Shown piece after piece: positions 11,501-22,788 of a stretch of DNA of 64,000 bases (positions within the stretch are counted from its first letter, which is position 1; each line of letters begins with the position of its first letter). Made by a program: the position numbers and the translations under genes. Below the pieces are notes generated by a model. The model was not told where the DNA came from, made no database searches, and saw nothing but the letters and a program-made list of their open reading frames with translations. Source of the stretch: Punica granatum (taxonomy: Eukaryota > Streptophyta > Magnoliopsida > Myrtales > Lythraceae); contig NC_045131.1 of assembly GCF_007655135.1 (NCBI RefSeq), forward strand, positions 7,316,001 to 7,380,000, given 5' to 3'.

Positions 11501-11622
11501 GAGAAGAATTTGAGAAAAAGGATGTAACACCACGGGGCACGCTCTCGCCTGTCAATTAAAATATTATAGATTTGATTCTTACTATGAGATTACCATTGCC
11601 CCCAATTAGCTATTGGATCAAT
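8502..11622. other. AT-rich intergenic DNA with degenerate repeats
   Basis: No gene is supported. There is a (TG)n run near 8889-8903. Between about 10490 and 11230 a degenerate unit recurs about four times, each with a form of ATGATTCGATCATAAT followed by ACCACTTATTTCTAAAA (near 10520, 10675, 10910 and 11100). The copies are too diverged for exact boundaries. Confidence 0.4.
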
Positions 11623-11631
11623 TTTATTATA

Positions 11632-12807
11632 GGGAAAACTATATATTTCGTACTCTAAGTTTGGTTGTTTTTCCAATTTTAGTCTTTTTTCTATTTTTTA
11701 ATCGTTTACATGCTATAGTTTTGGATACTTTTATGTTAGTCATTTTCCTTTTTCTTGGTTCATTTTCATCCAATTTATTTACTTACTTTTCTATGTTCAT
11801 CCTTTTATAAAAAAATTTATTTAAGAAATTTTTAATTTTGATCATCAACATTTTGTAGCTACTTATTTTATCCTAATTCTTTTTTTTAGTTCATCTTTTT
11901 CTTAATATTAAACGTTTTATTCTTATAATTCTACTACTTCATTTTCCATAAAAATCCTACCACAACATTTTAGAAATAAAATAAATTTTAATTTTTTTAA
12001 AAAATAAATTAAAATAATAAAAGTAAAATCATGAACCTATTCAAGTTGATGAGAGGGAGCGAGCGTTTAGGTTGTAGGCAATTTTAGAAGGGGGTTTGCG
12101 TTGGGACCATCAGTACCCGAATTTACAAGTAAAGAAATGGAAAAATATAGAAAACCGGAGGCAATAGTACCTCGATAGCCACCAATCATGCTTGCGATGC
12201 AATGGATGATGTTGTAAAGCGCAATGACGATTGTGATTGTAAAGAGAAACATTGATAGATCTATAAGTCTATAGTGACCTCTCCTAGGACAGTGGCGCTC
12301 GGCTTCGTCCCCTACCGGCGCCTCTCTCCTTCTCAAGTTATCATCCTTTGTTTAACAATTAGCACCACCCAAGTTAAGGTTACTTATATCCCTCAAGTTT
12401 CGAGTAGATTCATATGCTTCACATTATTATTTTAATTTTTAAAAAGTAATTGTTTTTGTTGGACTAAAAAGAATGAAAAAATATTTTTTATTTCAAGATA
12501 TATCATGTTGTTAAAAAGTTTAATGTCGAGACAATACTTGACGAACAAAAAAGAAAACAAAAAGAATAGCAAAAAAAAGGTGGAGGACCAAAATTAATTT
12601 TGTTCTTAATAATTATTTTGATAAAATGATTTAGATAGAAAAGCAATCAAAAGTATTGGACAAAATTGAACCAAGAAAAAGGTAAATGATTAAAACAAAA
12701 AAGCATTCAAAGGTATATGATGCAAACGATAAAAAAAAGGATCAAAACAAAAAAAAAACAAAAAAACAAAAAAAAACAACTTAGAGAACAAAAGGTATAA
12801 TTTTCCT
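11632..12807. mobile_element. Long-TIR MULE-like non-autonomous element, 1.18 kb
   Basis: The left end (GGGAAAACTATA) and inverted right end (AGGAAAATTATA) open inverted repeats traceable for about 200 bp. Shared blocks include CTCTAAGTT, ATCGTTTACAT against ATCGTTTGCAT, and CCTTTTTCTTGGTTCA. Flanks are 9-bp near-identical direct repeats, TTTATTATA at 11623-11631 and TTTACTATA at 12808-12816. Long TIRs with 9-bp duplications are the mark of Mutator-like elements. There is no transposase. The middle, about 12045-12345, is less AT-rich and holds a minus-strand ORF, so this could be a Pack-MULE carrying captured host sequence (inference). Confidence 0.72.
12067..12260 (-). pseudogene. Unrecognised hydrophobic ORF inside the MULE-like element
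   Basis: The minus-strand frame from an ATG near 12258 reads MFLFTITIVIALYNIIHC then ASMIGGYRG and continues to a stop at 12067. It predicts one membrane segment. The frame is open upstream to about 12336 with a more polar, GC-richer stretch. The sequence CGAGGTACTATTGCC after IGGYR could be an old exon/intron border, so the coding part may be one captured exon. I do not recognise the parent gene, and it may not be expressed. Confidence 0.3.
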
Positions 12808-12816
12808 TTTACTATA

Positions 12817-14205
12817 TTACGTCTATATATTTTCCTTATAATAATTTTTAAAAAAACGAGATGAAGTTTGCCATAACTTTTTTTCCCCCTGAAATGTTGC
12901 CATCGCTAATATTTGTGCAACTAACCAAAAGGAAAGAATAGCACGTTAAATACCAGAGGCAAATGTGGCAAAAAAAAGAAAAGAAAAGCCAAACAACAAA
13001 AATAAAATAAAAATAAAAATCCCCGATGTAGATGAATTTAAATTAAAGAGTCACGATTATAATTGATGATTCCCAGCATAAGATTCCAAGTTTTACTAAT
13101 TTTGATAGATGCTAAGATGTGCTCAGCTTCCTAGCTCGCTCACGTGCAAAATCACACATAATTTATCCCCAGTAATCATCACGAATCAAGACTCCATTAC
13201 TAGTTTAAGAGACCCGTGTTCGGATCGAGTTTCCCTCAATGACTTTTTATCGAGTTGTGCTTATCATATACGTACATCATTTGAAAAGCTTATCATCTGG
13301 CCCTAACTGGAAGTCCAATCAAATATTAACTTGCTTTTGCAACTTTGATCTCTTAGCCCGTCGCGCGTCCCCTTGCTCCATGGGTCTTCCGGAAAGCAAC
13401 TGCCTTCTTCTAAACCTGGTATAGGTGTTCAAGTAAAAAATAACTTCGTAAACTTGAATTCGAGAGGTGGGAGATCGGAAATACTTCGTTTTTAGACGGC
13501 AATAACGTGATCATGTCCTTTTCATCGATATATTTTACATCCCTCGTTGCCGAGGTCTTCTGTGCCTTCTTTCGGTTTCCCGGTCGTGTCTATAACAAGT
13601 GAAGATCACATGCACGGATAAATTAAATAGGAGCAGCCTCGTTGCAGCGGATTCACATGAGGGCCACTGCACCATGCCCCTATATGGACAAGACCAAGAA
13701 GATTACGTACGTACATTTCTCACGCTCTAGCCTATATTAAATTGGTCATCTGGTACACATGTCATGTGCATTATTTCATCTATATTGAATTGTTCATGTG
13801 GTAAATGTAATAAAAGTATGCGAACAATCCGTTTGGAAGCATTTTCAATATAATTAATTGATAATTGAAATGATGCGGAAGAGAGAAAAGGCCATACGCG
13901 CGGAGAAGTGAAAGCGTATGCAATGTCGATATGGCCAAGATCATATACGTATGAACCTTTAAAATTTGACAACGTACACATTCAAATGGTTAGATATGTC
14001 GTTCATTTGTACGTACTATTATCGTGGTCGCGATTCCAATTTGATGTAAAATTTACATGGATTAAAAGGGGGCTAGAATCGATTTAACCGGTTGATTTTA
14101 GAAAAAAACGAACAAATTAGTACGATTTATAAGCTGGATAAGCTGACATGATTATAAATAATATAATAATTTTATGCCGCTTGCGTAGTTTAAATTATTG
14201 AATTT
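12817..14205. other. Intergenic; no confident gene
   Basis: Low-complexity A-rich DNA to about 13020, then mixed sequence with scattered short ORFs lacking family resemblance. No repeat borders could be placed. Confidence 0.4.
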
Positions 14206-15563
14206 TACTAACATGATTCTGTGTCATGGTGGTGACGCGTTTAATACTTTCAATTCGAATATTTAATTCTTCAAGTCAAGTGTTTAATATTTTTAGTAAT
14301 CATGATTAGTATTTTTTGCTTTTGCTTTATATTTAAGTGTTTAATATTACTATTGAAATATTTTATATTTTATATAATTCATCACAAATAATAAAAGTAT
14401 AAAATAATTTAATTAAAATGTTAAATATTTGAATTAAATTGCTAAACGTATCTTGATAAGACGGAGTTATAAAATTTCCCTAAATTATTATATATTCTTT
14501 GATCATCAACCGACAGAATTGTACCTTTTGTCAGTGCTTAGCTATCATCAATTATTTTATTTTTTTTCCCCAAATCAATGTATATATTATTTATTAATTT
14601 GTAGTTAATTAGATCAAATTGAACTCTCCATCCATAATGTCATATTATATTCTGAAATGGCATGGCTCTTATAATTACCTTCAATAGATCGAGAGAGGAA
14701 AATAAAAAAGAACGAAAAATACAACATTAATGAGGTGCATTAGCTAACATGATTACAATCTAACTAAATTACCGTTTTTCAAATGCGAATTTTGGTATCG
14801 GAAAGCTTAATCAGATCTCAATTAATATAATTCAAGTTAGATCAATCCATAAAAGGTAAAACTTTCCTAACCATAAATTTTTATCATTCATTGCTAATAT
14901 GACTCCGTGTCACGGTGACACGTTTAGTATTTTCAATTTGAGCATTTAATATTTCAGTTCAAGTGTTTAGTAGTTTAGTAATTCTGATTAGTAAATGTTC
15001 TTGCTTCTGCTTACAATTGAAGTTTTTAATATTAAGATTGAAACGTTTAATATTTTGTATAATCCATCACAAATAACAAAAGTACTAAACAAATTTAAAA
15101 TACTAAACACTCGAATTAAAGTACTAAACATGTGACTTTGACATGGAGTCATAGAATTTTCCTAAATTATTATATATTATTTGATCATAAACTGACATTA
15201 TTGTACCTTTTGTCAGTGCTAGCTATTATCAATTATTTTATTTTTTTCCCCATATCAATGTACATATTATTTATTAACTTGTAGTTAATTAGATCAAATT
15301 GAACTCTCCATCCTAATGTCATATTATATTCTGAAATGACACGGCTCTTATAATTACCTTCAATAGATCGAGAGGGGACAATAAAAAAGTGTGAAAAATA
15401 CAGCATTAATGAGGTGCATTAGCTAACATGATTACAGTCTAACTAAATAACAGTTTTTCATATGCGAATTATCCTATCGGGAAGTTTAATCGAATCTCAA
15501 TTAATTTGATTCAAGCTAGATCAATCCATAAAAACTTTTTCAATCATAAATTTTTATCATTCA
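14206..15563 (+). repeat. Direct tandem duplication, two units of about 0.67-0.69 kb
   Basis: Unit 1 (about 14206-14893) and unit 2 (about 14894-15563) are similar from end to end, with point changes and small indels. Shared landmarks are TGTACCTTTTGTCAGTGCT, CTTCAATAGATCGAGAG, TTAATGAGGTGCATTAGCTA and ATAAATTTTTATCATTCA at each unit end. Each unit opens with a palindromic element of about 250 bp whose ends read TGACTCCGTGTCA and, inverted, TGACTCCATGTCA in unit 2. Confidence 0.8.
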
Positions 15564-16189
15564 CAAAATCTCAAATCTAAGATTTCGTATAAATGTGAGG
15601 GTCAATTCATATTGATAACAATTTTCTTTGATCATCACCGAAGATATGGTATCAATCATCTTTCCTTTTTGTCTTTATCAAACATATCTGAGATGCTAAA
15701 ATAGACAAGACAGACGAAGATTCAAATTACAAGAACATGGCCCGGATGCAATCCATGTGTTCTTTTGTATTCTATCGATCAATCATTCATATTGGAAATT
15801 CAATAATTTCACTATTTGTATTTCAACACGATTATATTTTGGTTTATATAAGCCAAGGTGATTGAAGGGCACATGAAATAATGAAGTTGTTGAAATTAAG
15901 TGATCTTAGCGTGCGCGACTTCAAATGATGGTTGTGTTGAGATGGTCGGCCTTGGTGAAGTCCTCGTGTTGCACCCACCATATGTATGAAACTGCTGAGG
16001 AGAAAATCATTTCTCGAAAATGATTAGCTCAACATAATACGAAGTTCTAGTTAATGAAATCGTTTAAATTAAGTGATCTTATTGTGTGATTTTTCAATGA
16101 TAACACGCTTGGTATCAAATATCGTAAGTTATTGTCGGATGAATATATACTGCTAACCACAATATGAGCTATCATTCCCGCATGAAACT

Positions 16190-16488
16190 CCTACACTATG
16201 TTTGGGAGCCCTTTAGGGTGGGAGAGGAGTGAAGAGAAAAAAAATATTACACTAGTTAAAAAAAAATTTATTGCAAAGGGAGCTGTGTAGAAGAGAGAGT
16301 AGAAAATACACGAGATACTCCGAATTCTTTCAATTTAGAGGGTTAAGAATTTCTTAACAATTGAGGAAAATGAAGAGAGAACGTTTCCCTCCAAATTTCT
16401 CTCATTCTCCTTTACCTCCCCTTAAATCTCCTAAACAAGGAAAACACTCTCCATGCAAATTCAACTCCCAAACATACCCCTAGGGCTT
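16190..16488. mobile_element. Putative MITE with TATGTTTGGGAG ends
   Basis: The left end contains TATGTTTGGGAG and the right end CTCCCAAACATA about 270 bp later, an inverted pair. Inner blocks GGGAGAGGAG and TTACCTCCCC also pair loosely. I could not fix a target duplication, so the borders are approximate. Confidence 0.5.
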
Positions 16489-16579
16489 TATCTAAGAACG
16501 ACCGATCCTAAATAATTTTTAATCGATTTTCCTCCTCTTATAATTAATGACTTTTCAATATGATTAAAAGTATCATGGT

Positions 16580-16725
16580 ATCTAACAAAGACTTGACACT
16601 AATTCAATTTGAACCGTGTCCCACATCAGTAAAGCTCTCCCAATCAAGATTTATTCATTCACAAGACTCAAATCCGAGACTTTATTTAAAAGTATAGGTA
16701 TCAAACCGCTTGAATCAATTTTTAT
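16580..16725 (-). mobile_element. tRNA-derived SINE-like copy
   Basis: On the minus strand a B-box-like GGATTTGAGTCTTGTGAATG is followed by GGGAGAGCTTTAC. The same order (box, then a GTGAATGAA-like string, then GAGAG.TTTAC) appears on the minus strand at about 20480-20620 and 44285-44425, and partly at the ends of the 14.2-15.6 kb repeat units. This suggests a dispersed SINE family. Borders are not resolved. Confidence 0.45.
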
Positions 16726-16843
16726 TGATTATTGATTGATATAATTATTAAAATTATTTTCGAGCCATCCCTTTTGTTTTTTTCCTTAAATTTCTTTTTT
16801 TGGAGCCAACTGCTGTTCTCAAGATCAAAAAGTGACCACTAAC

Positions 16844-17392
16844 TAGGGGTGATCGGTTCCGAGTACCCTGTATTTTTCATAATACCCGGACCCTACCCTA
16901 TAATGGACAAGTTCCAAGATTTTGGAACCGGACCCTACCCCGTTGAATCCTGGAACCGAAACTTACCCGAAACCTGTATTATACCACAAGTTCCGGGTAC
17001 CCTGTTGGAACTTGTAATTTTTTTTCTTTGGCTAAATAAAATTGAAAATGTCACATATATAATCAGTAATTACACCAAATAGAATATCAACAAAGATTTA
17101 GATTAATCCATAACAACAAAAAAATAATATGTCTCATCAATCCATCGATAAAATTAAACATACATAATACGATCCCACACAACAAAGTGCTTTTGTTCTG
17201 ATTCATTAGAAGAGACAATAACTTTACTCTTTCATCTTTTTTTTTAATAAATAACCGATTTTGAGTACCCTGTAGGCATAAATCGGAACCAGAACCGATA
17301 TTCACCGGTTTCTGATTTTAATATCCGGATCCTATCATAATGGGTAAGTTTCGACCGATTTTGGATATATCCGATACTCGTGCACAACTCTA
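16844..17392. mobile_element. Non-autonomous hAT-type element, 549 bp
   Basis: The left end is TAGGGGTGATCGG and the inverted right end TAGAGTTGTGCACG. The flanks are the exact 8-bp duplication CCACTAAC at 16836-16843 and 17393-17400. The interior is AT-rich, with GGAACC/GGTTCC and TACCC repeats near both ends. It matches the termini of the element at 1386-3487 read in reverse, so both belong to one family; this copy lacks the LINE insertion. Confidence 0.88.
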
Positions 17393-17400
17393 CCACTAAC

Positions 17401-20400
17401 CCTTCCTTGCTTTGAAAGGCCAAGGTTTGTCAAACACACACAACATTTCTATAATAATCAAAAAAAAGAAAAATTACTTTAAGAGGGGAAAAAAACTAAT
17501 TTATCAACATATATCATTTTCGATTGGGAGAATTAAACTACATATAACATAAGTTGGTTGAGAAGTCTCTTTATGAAAACACGCACGCACCATTACTAAC
17601 CCATTTCTCTTAATTTCTCGTTAATTATTTCCTTTGCTTATTCTTACATTATTATTTTCTATATGAGATTTCAAGAAGTGCTGTTCATATATGCTAACGA
17701 ATGTCCTTTTAATTAGTGAGTGGATATCTGAGTTCAATAGTTTCAAGAAAGTTCCCAATATATTAGTCGTGTTACCGATCTATTTACGAGGGCTAATATT
17801 GTTCCTTTTTTTTTTTGAGAAACTTTGTAATTTAACATGTAAAGAAACCAAATAACTGGGAAAGTGTGAATTTCATATTTTATCTGCAAGCACAAATCTA
17901 TATATATATATATATTTGTATGTATGTATGTATATAAATACATATATTACATGTGGTAACAGTATGAGTATTAAAAAAAGGGTCCACCTGTTACGTAACT
18001 GGTATGAAGCCCTTAAGAGACTAAAATCATGGACAAGCCAAAAGCTCGGGTGTCTTAATCACAATTTTTCATCTGTCTTCTTTTATGCATTGAATATAGA
18101 TATAGATATAGATAAATGATATTCACCCAACAGAAAAAAAGAAACTATTTCTTGAAAAAATATTTTTCTTTCTCGATTATAAAAGAAGTTTATAAGTTTA
18201 GTAAAAGAAAATAAAGTTAAATAGAGCGGCAGAGATAATCTTGGCTAACTCTTGATTTTTTTTTATTGAGGTCGTGTATCATTTTATTAATTTTTTTCTT
18301 TTTTTGGGTTCTGAAACGATCAATGACGGGAGAATTTATCAAAACTTTTTAATTACCGGGCAATAACATGTTCTACTAGTATTCTACTGTGCTACATCTT
18401 TTTCTCTCATTTTCTTTATTTTCATATATGTATCGTAATATCTAAAAGTACAACGGGTCTTGAGTATTCTCCTAAGAGTAAAGATCTTTCAGTTAATCAA
18501 AGATGGTATAACGTAGTGGCGCAAATTCTCTCTGATAACTAAAAAGTTTCAGGTTCGATACTCACCGAGATTGCCCATACTACTCTATTAATTATTAAAA
18601 TTTCTATTTTATTATACTATACCCATAAGCGTCTAATAAAAAAATTTCAATTATGAATATTTTCATTTATAATATTTGAATTTAAAATCTTATTTTAATA
18701 TATGACGAGGAGAGGTCCTGCTAACGAAGCCACATCAAAAACTCCTGATTTCCTAGCTAGGATGTGTCATGTGGTCCTAAATCCCTTTTCCTCTAATATT
18801 AATAATACGTTTGATTTCAGAGTTAAAGTAATTTTGATTTTGATTGTGAAAAAGAATAAATATTGTATAATCTGTTGAATTAAAATTAAAATTAAAATTT
18901 TTGTGATTTTAACTTTAAAAATAAATAGGCCATAAAGCACTTAATACATGGCGAGGAGAGTCCCTCAAGACGTGACTCCTCCTCCTTGGGAACATGAAAG
19001 TTACTTTCTCACGAGAAGCCTAACAAGCAACCGCGCTAATTAAAATTAGTGAATCCTCTATTCACCCAAAAGTTAATGAATCCTCTCTTCTTCTCACTTT
19101 CGGGAAATTCCTCATTTGCCTTTATCAGAAGTACATAATAATAAACTTTTCTTTTAGTAGACTAATAATCTCACAATTAGTTGTCGTCACAAAATCCGCG
19201 CTTAAGTACTAAACTCTATTTAGAGATCAAGACAAAGTCAAACTAAATGTAATTATCGGTAAGTATCTAGTCAACTATTAATTTGTTATTCTATATTGAT
19301 CATCCTAATGATTTTGGAAACCAACTTCTTGTTTTATTTTTTTTAATTGAAATTCCAGTTCATATCTCTTTCGTTGTTTGTCATGTGAGATTTAAGAATC
19401 CTTTCAATAAGAGAGAGAAACCAACACTGTTAAATTACATCTTGAAGGTACATCTTTGGCACTTCTTTGGTGGAAAAGTCCAGAACGTGAAAAGTTTCAA
19501 TTGATTAGCATCTTCACTTCATGAAATATTATGCAAACGGTTATGTTCGTATTAAAATCTCACACGATATCATAGACTATGCTCGAAATGTTGCGCATGC
19601 GTATGCCCCCGATTTAAGAGCTTGTGAACTATTTAGGCAAACGGTTGTATCTTCTCGAAATTTCATTAAATTCTCCGACTGAAATATGAAGAATCGAAAG
19701 AGAGGAAACAATAAAAGAAGATAAAATCAGAAATGGTGATGGAGGAAAATGGAAATTACGTGGGGGGCCGCTGCAACAACGAAGACGACGGGGGATTTAT
19801 GGAGAAAGGGACTGTTTCATCGTACACCGCGAAATTTCCGTTAGGCAGGAGCTGTCCTCCCAAAAGGTAAAAATCGACAGTCCCATTCTTAAGTTCAGAC
19901 TAAAAGCCAAAAAGGGGAGAAAATTCATGGTAATTTCCATCTGTCCGAGTGAGATCTTCTTCTTCTTCTTCTTCTTCTGGGTTCTGAAATTTTTTTTCTC
20001 CCAAAGATTTGAGCCAAGAACAGGTCTTTGGATTGTTGTACGTGAGGGGGCATACTCGAGAAAGTACGTTGAGATCGATTCGAAAAAAGCCGCTCGATAG
20101 AACTATGTTTGAGCAGTAAAGACGGACCCGGAACAATTTTGTTTTTCACTAGTTTCTCCCTGACATGACTGAGTGTTACCGACTTAAATGGATGATGGAG
20201 AGCGATTGGTAATCGTTCTCCCAGTATACGTCGAATTGAGGGCGAACGTCCAATTCAACCCTTCTATTCAACTTACAAAGGGCGATCACAATTTGACTTG
20301 TTGACAGAAATACATGAAATGGAAATTCATACCTAGTGTATGGTAGAAATAGAATCCCCCCTCGTAGGAAGGATAACATCAGCCTTGCGTAAACTCGAAC

Positions 20401-20470
20401 TTTCGAAGTTCTTGCACGAAATGTTGACGTTTTGACGCACTTTTTTTTTCCAATGTAAATCTTGATATCC
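17401..20470. other. AT-rich intergenic DNA with a possible SINE head
   Basis: At about 18505-18570 TATAACGTAGTGGCGCAA (A-box-like) is followed by CAGGTTCGATACTC (B-box-like), so a SINE or tRNA relic is possible. At 19955-19978 a TTC repeat lies in a GC-richer stretch (19740-20150) that resembles a transcribed leader, but I find no coherent coding frame on either strand. (TA)n and GTATGTATG runs lie near 17900-17935. Confidence 0.4.
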
Positions 20471-20479
20471 GGATGCTCA

Positions 20480-20620
20480 ATTGGGCCCCAATTAATCCAG
20501 TCAAGCGGATCGGGCCACTAAGGGGTAAAACTCTCACAACTGGAAATTTCTGTATTTACAAAGATTTGAATTCGAAATCTTAATTAAGCAGAACAAGCAC
20601 TGAATTGTTTGAATTAATTC
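20480..20620 (-). mobile_element. tRNA-derived SINE-like copy
   Basis: On the minus strand AAGATTTCGAATTCAAATC (diverged B box) is followed by GTGAGAGTTTTACCCCTTAG and then GTGGCCCGATCC. This is the order seen in the other SINE-like copies of the window. No poly-A or target duplication could be set. Confidence 0.45.
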
Positions 20621-20893
20621 ACTTATGGACATGTTGACTCTCCTTGAATCATCCTCATGTTAGACGTGATGTTCAAATATGGTGAGTAACAATGGCTACT
20701 TTTTTATGGATAAAAATGGCTATTTTTACACTTCCCAAATAAAAGATGAGCTTGTTCTTTCGTTTTTCCGATCAAATGACATATTATTATTGCAAAATAA
20801 CCGGGAACAATTTGTAATAAAACGGACCAAATCATAGTATGTGTAGCCAAAATCAAGGGAAAAATCACGTTTATATACATCTCAAATTGTTAA

Positions 20894-21205
20894 GGGTGTG
20901 TTTGTTTTCGCAACAAAGTTTAACTCAACTCAACTCAACTCAACTTTTCTTCAATTCAACATCACAATCATTACTTTTTTATTTTTTAAAATATTTTTAA
21001 CCATTCAATTCAATTTTTAATATTAAATTCTCTCAACTATTTATTACTTTTTCACAATTCAATAACGCAATCATTACTTAATCATTATTTTCTCTCAATT
21101 ATTTATTACTTTTTCACACTTTTTCTCATAATTCAACAATACAATCATTACAAACCAATTAAAATCAAAACTCAACTTAACTCAACTTTCAATCCAAACA
21201 CACTC
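20894..21205. mobile_element. Tourist/PIF-Harbinger-like MITE, 312 bp
   Basis: The ends GGGTGTGTTTG and CCAAACACACTC form an imperfect inverted repeat, flanked by TAA at 20891-20893 and 21206-21208, the 3-bp duplication of PIF/Harbinger elements. It contains a run of AACTC repeats just inside the left end and the module CCATTCAATTCAATTTTTAA shared with the element at about 45621-45940. Confidence 0.75.
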
Positions 21206-21208
21206 TAA

Positions 21209-22600
21209 ATGTCTTTGACTTTTTCTCGGGTAAAAAATGTTATTTTCTTTTCTTATTCTTTGGGCTGGAATTCTTTCCTTAATTTCAAGCTTAAAAGCCT
21301 AATACAAAAGGAAAGTGGGCCCTTTCAGGTGGTATAAATAATAAATAACATAATATAATCTAATATGGTGAGAGAATGATTGGGTAGTAAAAAAATAATG
21401 CTGCTCCGATTTCTTAAATATATAATAGATAAGTCCACTAAATAAATAACTACTAAAGTGCTTCCTACTAGGAAAATCCTATTGTTACTGTATCTGTCAC
21501 TACTATAAAAATATAAGGGCGGTGTTGTAAAAACTATGGGGTTGGTCAAAGCACCATCCTAGCAAAACCAATACGATAAACATGCGGTATGAGGTTAAAT
21601 ATCGATAGTCGACGGTGAAAAGAACCATAATGGGACTGATACGGATGTAAAACGGCGATCCAAAGAGTCGTATCGGGATTTCATCCAAAAAAAACGAACT
21701 ACAAGTACTCGTGTCTATAACTCTACCGTACATCGGTTAAAATACGAACACGGTTGATGATCCTTTACGCGTCAGTTTGGCTTAACGCTCTAAAGTTATC
21801 GGCCCCGTTGAAGGGTAAGCAATTCCTGAAGTTGTAAGATATGTCATGTCTGAAATAAAGTGGCGACAGTAATTGATGGACTAATCGAACAGCGTGGAAC
21901 AATACCGAGACCGTACCTGGACCGAGCCGCATCCTTGTGCTGTATAAATGGCGACACGCAATCCCACCCCGACGGTTGTGATCCAGCCTTTGAATGGTTG
22001 GAGGCTGCAGCACATAAAAGAAAGAACACCCTCTGCCGCCATTACCAACACCGACAAGAAGAACAGCTAACCTACCCGACGGTCAGAAGAAGAAGAAGAA
22101 GAACGGAAGTTGTAATGATCTTCCTTCATCCTGAGCTGACCCTTCTCTTTTCTCCTATAAATGGGGAAAAAGAAATTACTTTTTTTTTTAATTTGATGAT
22201 TTTAAATCCGAATTTGTCGAGCCCAATTTCCATTCCTGCACCTCTCTCTCTCCACTTGTCATTCAAGTTTCTCGGGGAAGTCTTATGATTCGATCAGTTC
22301 CGTGTCGTGGGTTCGATTCAGTAGTAGAGGAGAACAGAAACTAAGATATGTCCATTCGGTTTCTCGCACCGTGCCACGTTGTGGGTAACGCCTCCGTGAC
22401 CTTCACGAGACAGCCTTTCTGAATTTTCTCGATGCAATCCTCTGTCTGTCCGTCTGTCCGTCTGTCTGTGATGTTCGCGATTGGTTGTTTCTATTTCTAC
22501 ATGGGTTTTTTGAATTATTGAATTTGAATGTGGAAAAATTTGTTCTTGAGCAGTTTGAGATTCAAGCGGATTCGGTGAGAAAGAGGAATCTCTGTTCCTT
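21209..22600. other. Intergenic region upstream of the PILS6-like gene
   Basis: No protein family is recognised. An open plus frame at 21860-22288 codes a low-complexity Arg-rich tract at an AGA repeat (22088-22102) and looks like chance. (TCTG)n occurs at about 22440-22468. The stretch 22100-22600 could hold distal promoter or leader sequence. Confidence 0.4.
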
Positions 22601-22625
22601 ACCCGAAGAGACTCTGAGGATACTC

Positions 22626-22633
22626 TATATAAG
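22626..22633 (+). promoter_or_regulatory. Candidate TATA box of the PILS6-like gene
   Basis: TATATAAG lies about 160 bp before the start codon at 22789. It would give a leader of about 130 nt. The assignment is by motif and distance only; a longer transcript with a leader intron is not excluded. Confidence 0.45.
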
Positions 22634-22788
22634 GAGGCAATACAGCTCGAGAATTTCGAGTCTTTCTTCCAGCTTCGGAGCTGGGAATAGGGGCTTCTGC
22701 TGGGACCCGACTAGTATCCACCGCTCATTGAAGGCCTCGGGCCTCGGTCGGTGGATGTGCAGAGGAACATCGTCCGCGACGGTCAGGA

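Noticed and set aside
18505..18570. Possible tRNA gene
   Set aside because: A- and B-box-like words are present, but no cloverleaf with paired acceptor stem could be drawn. Treated as a SINE or tRNA relic at most.
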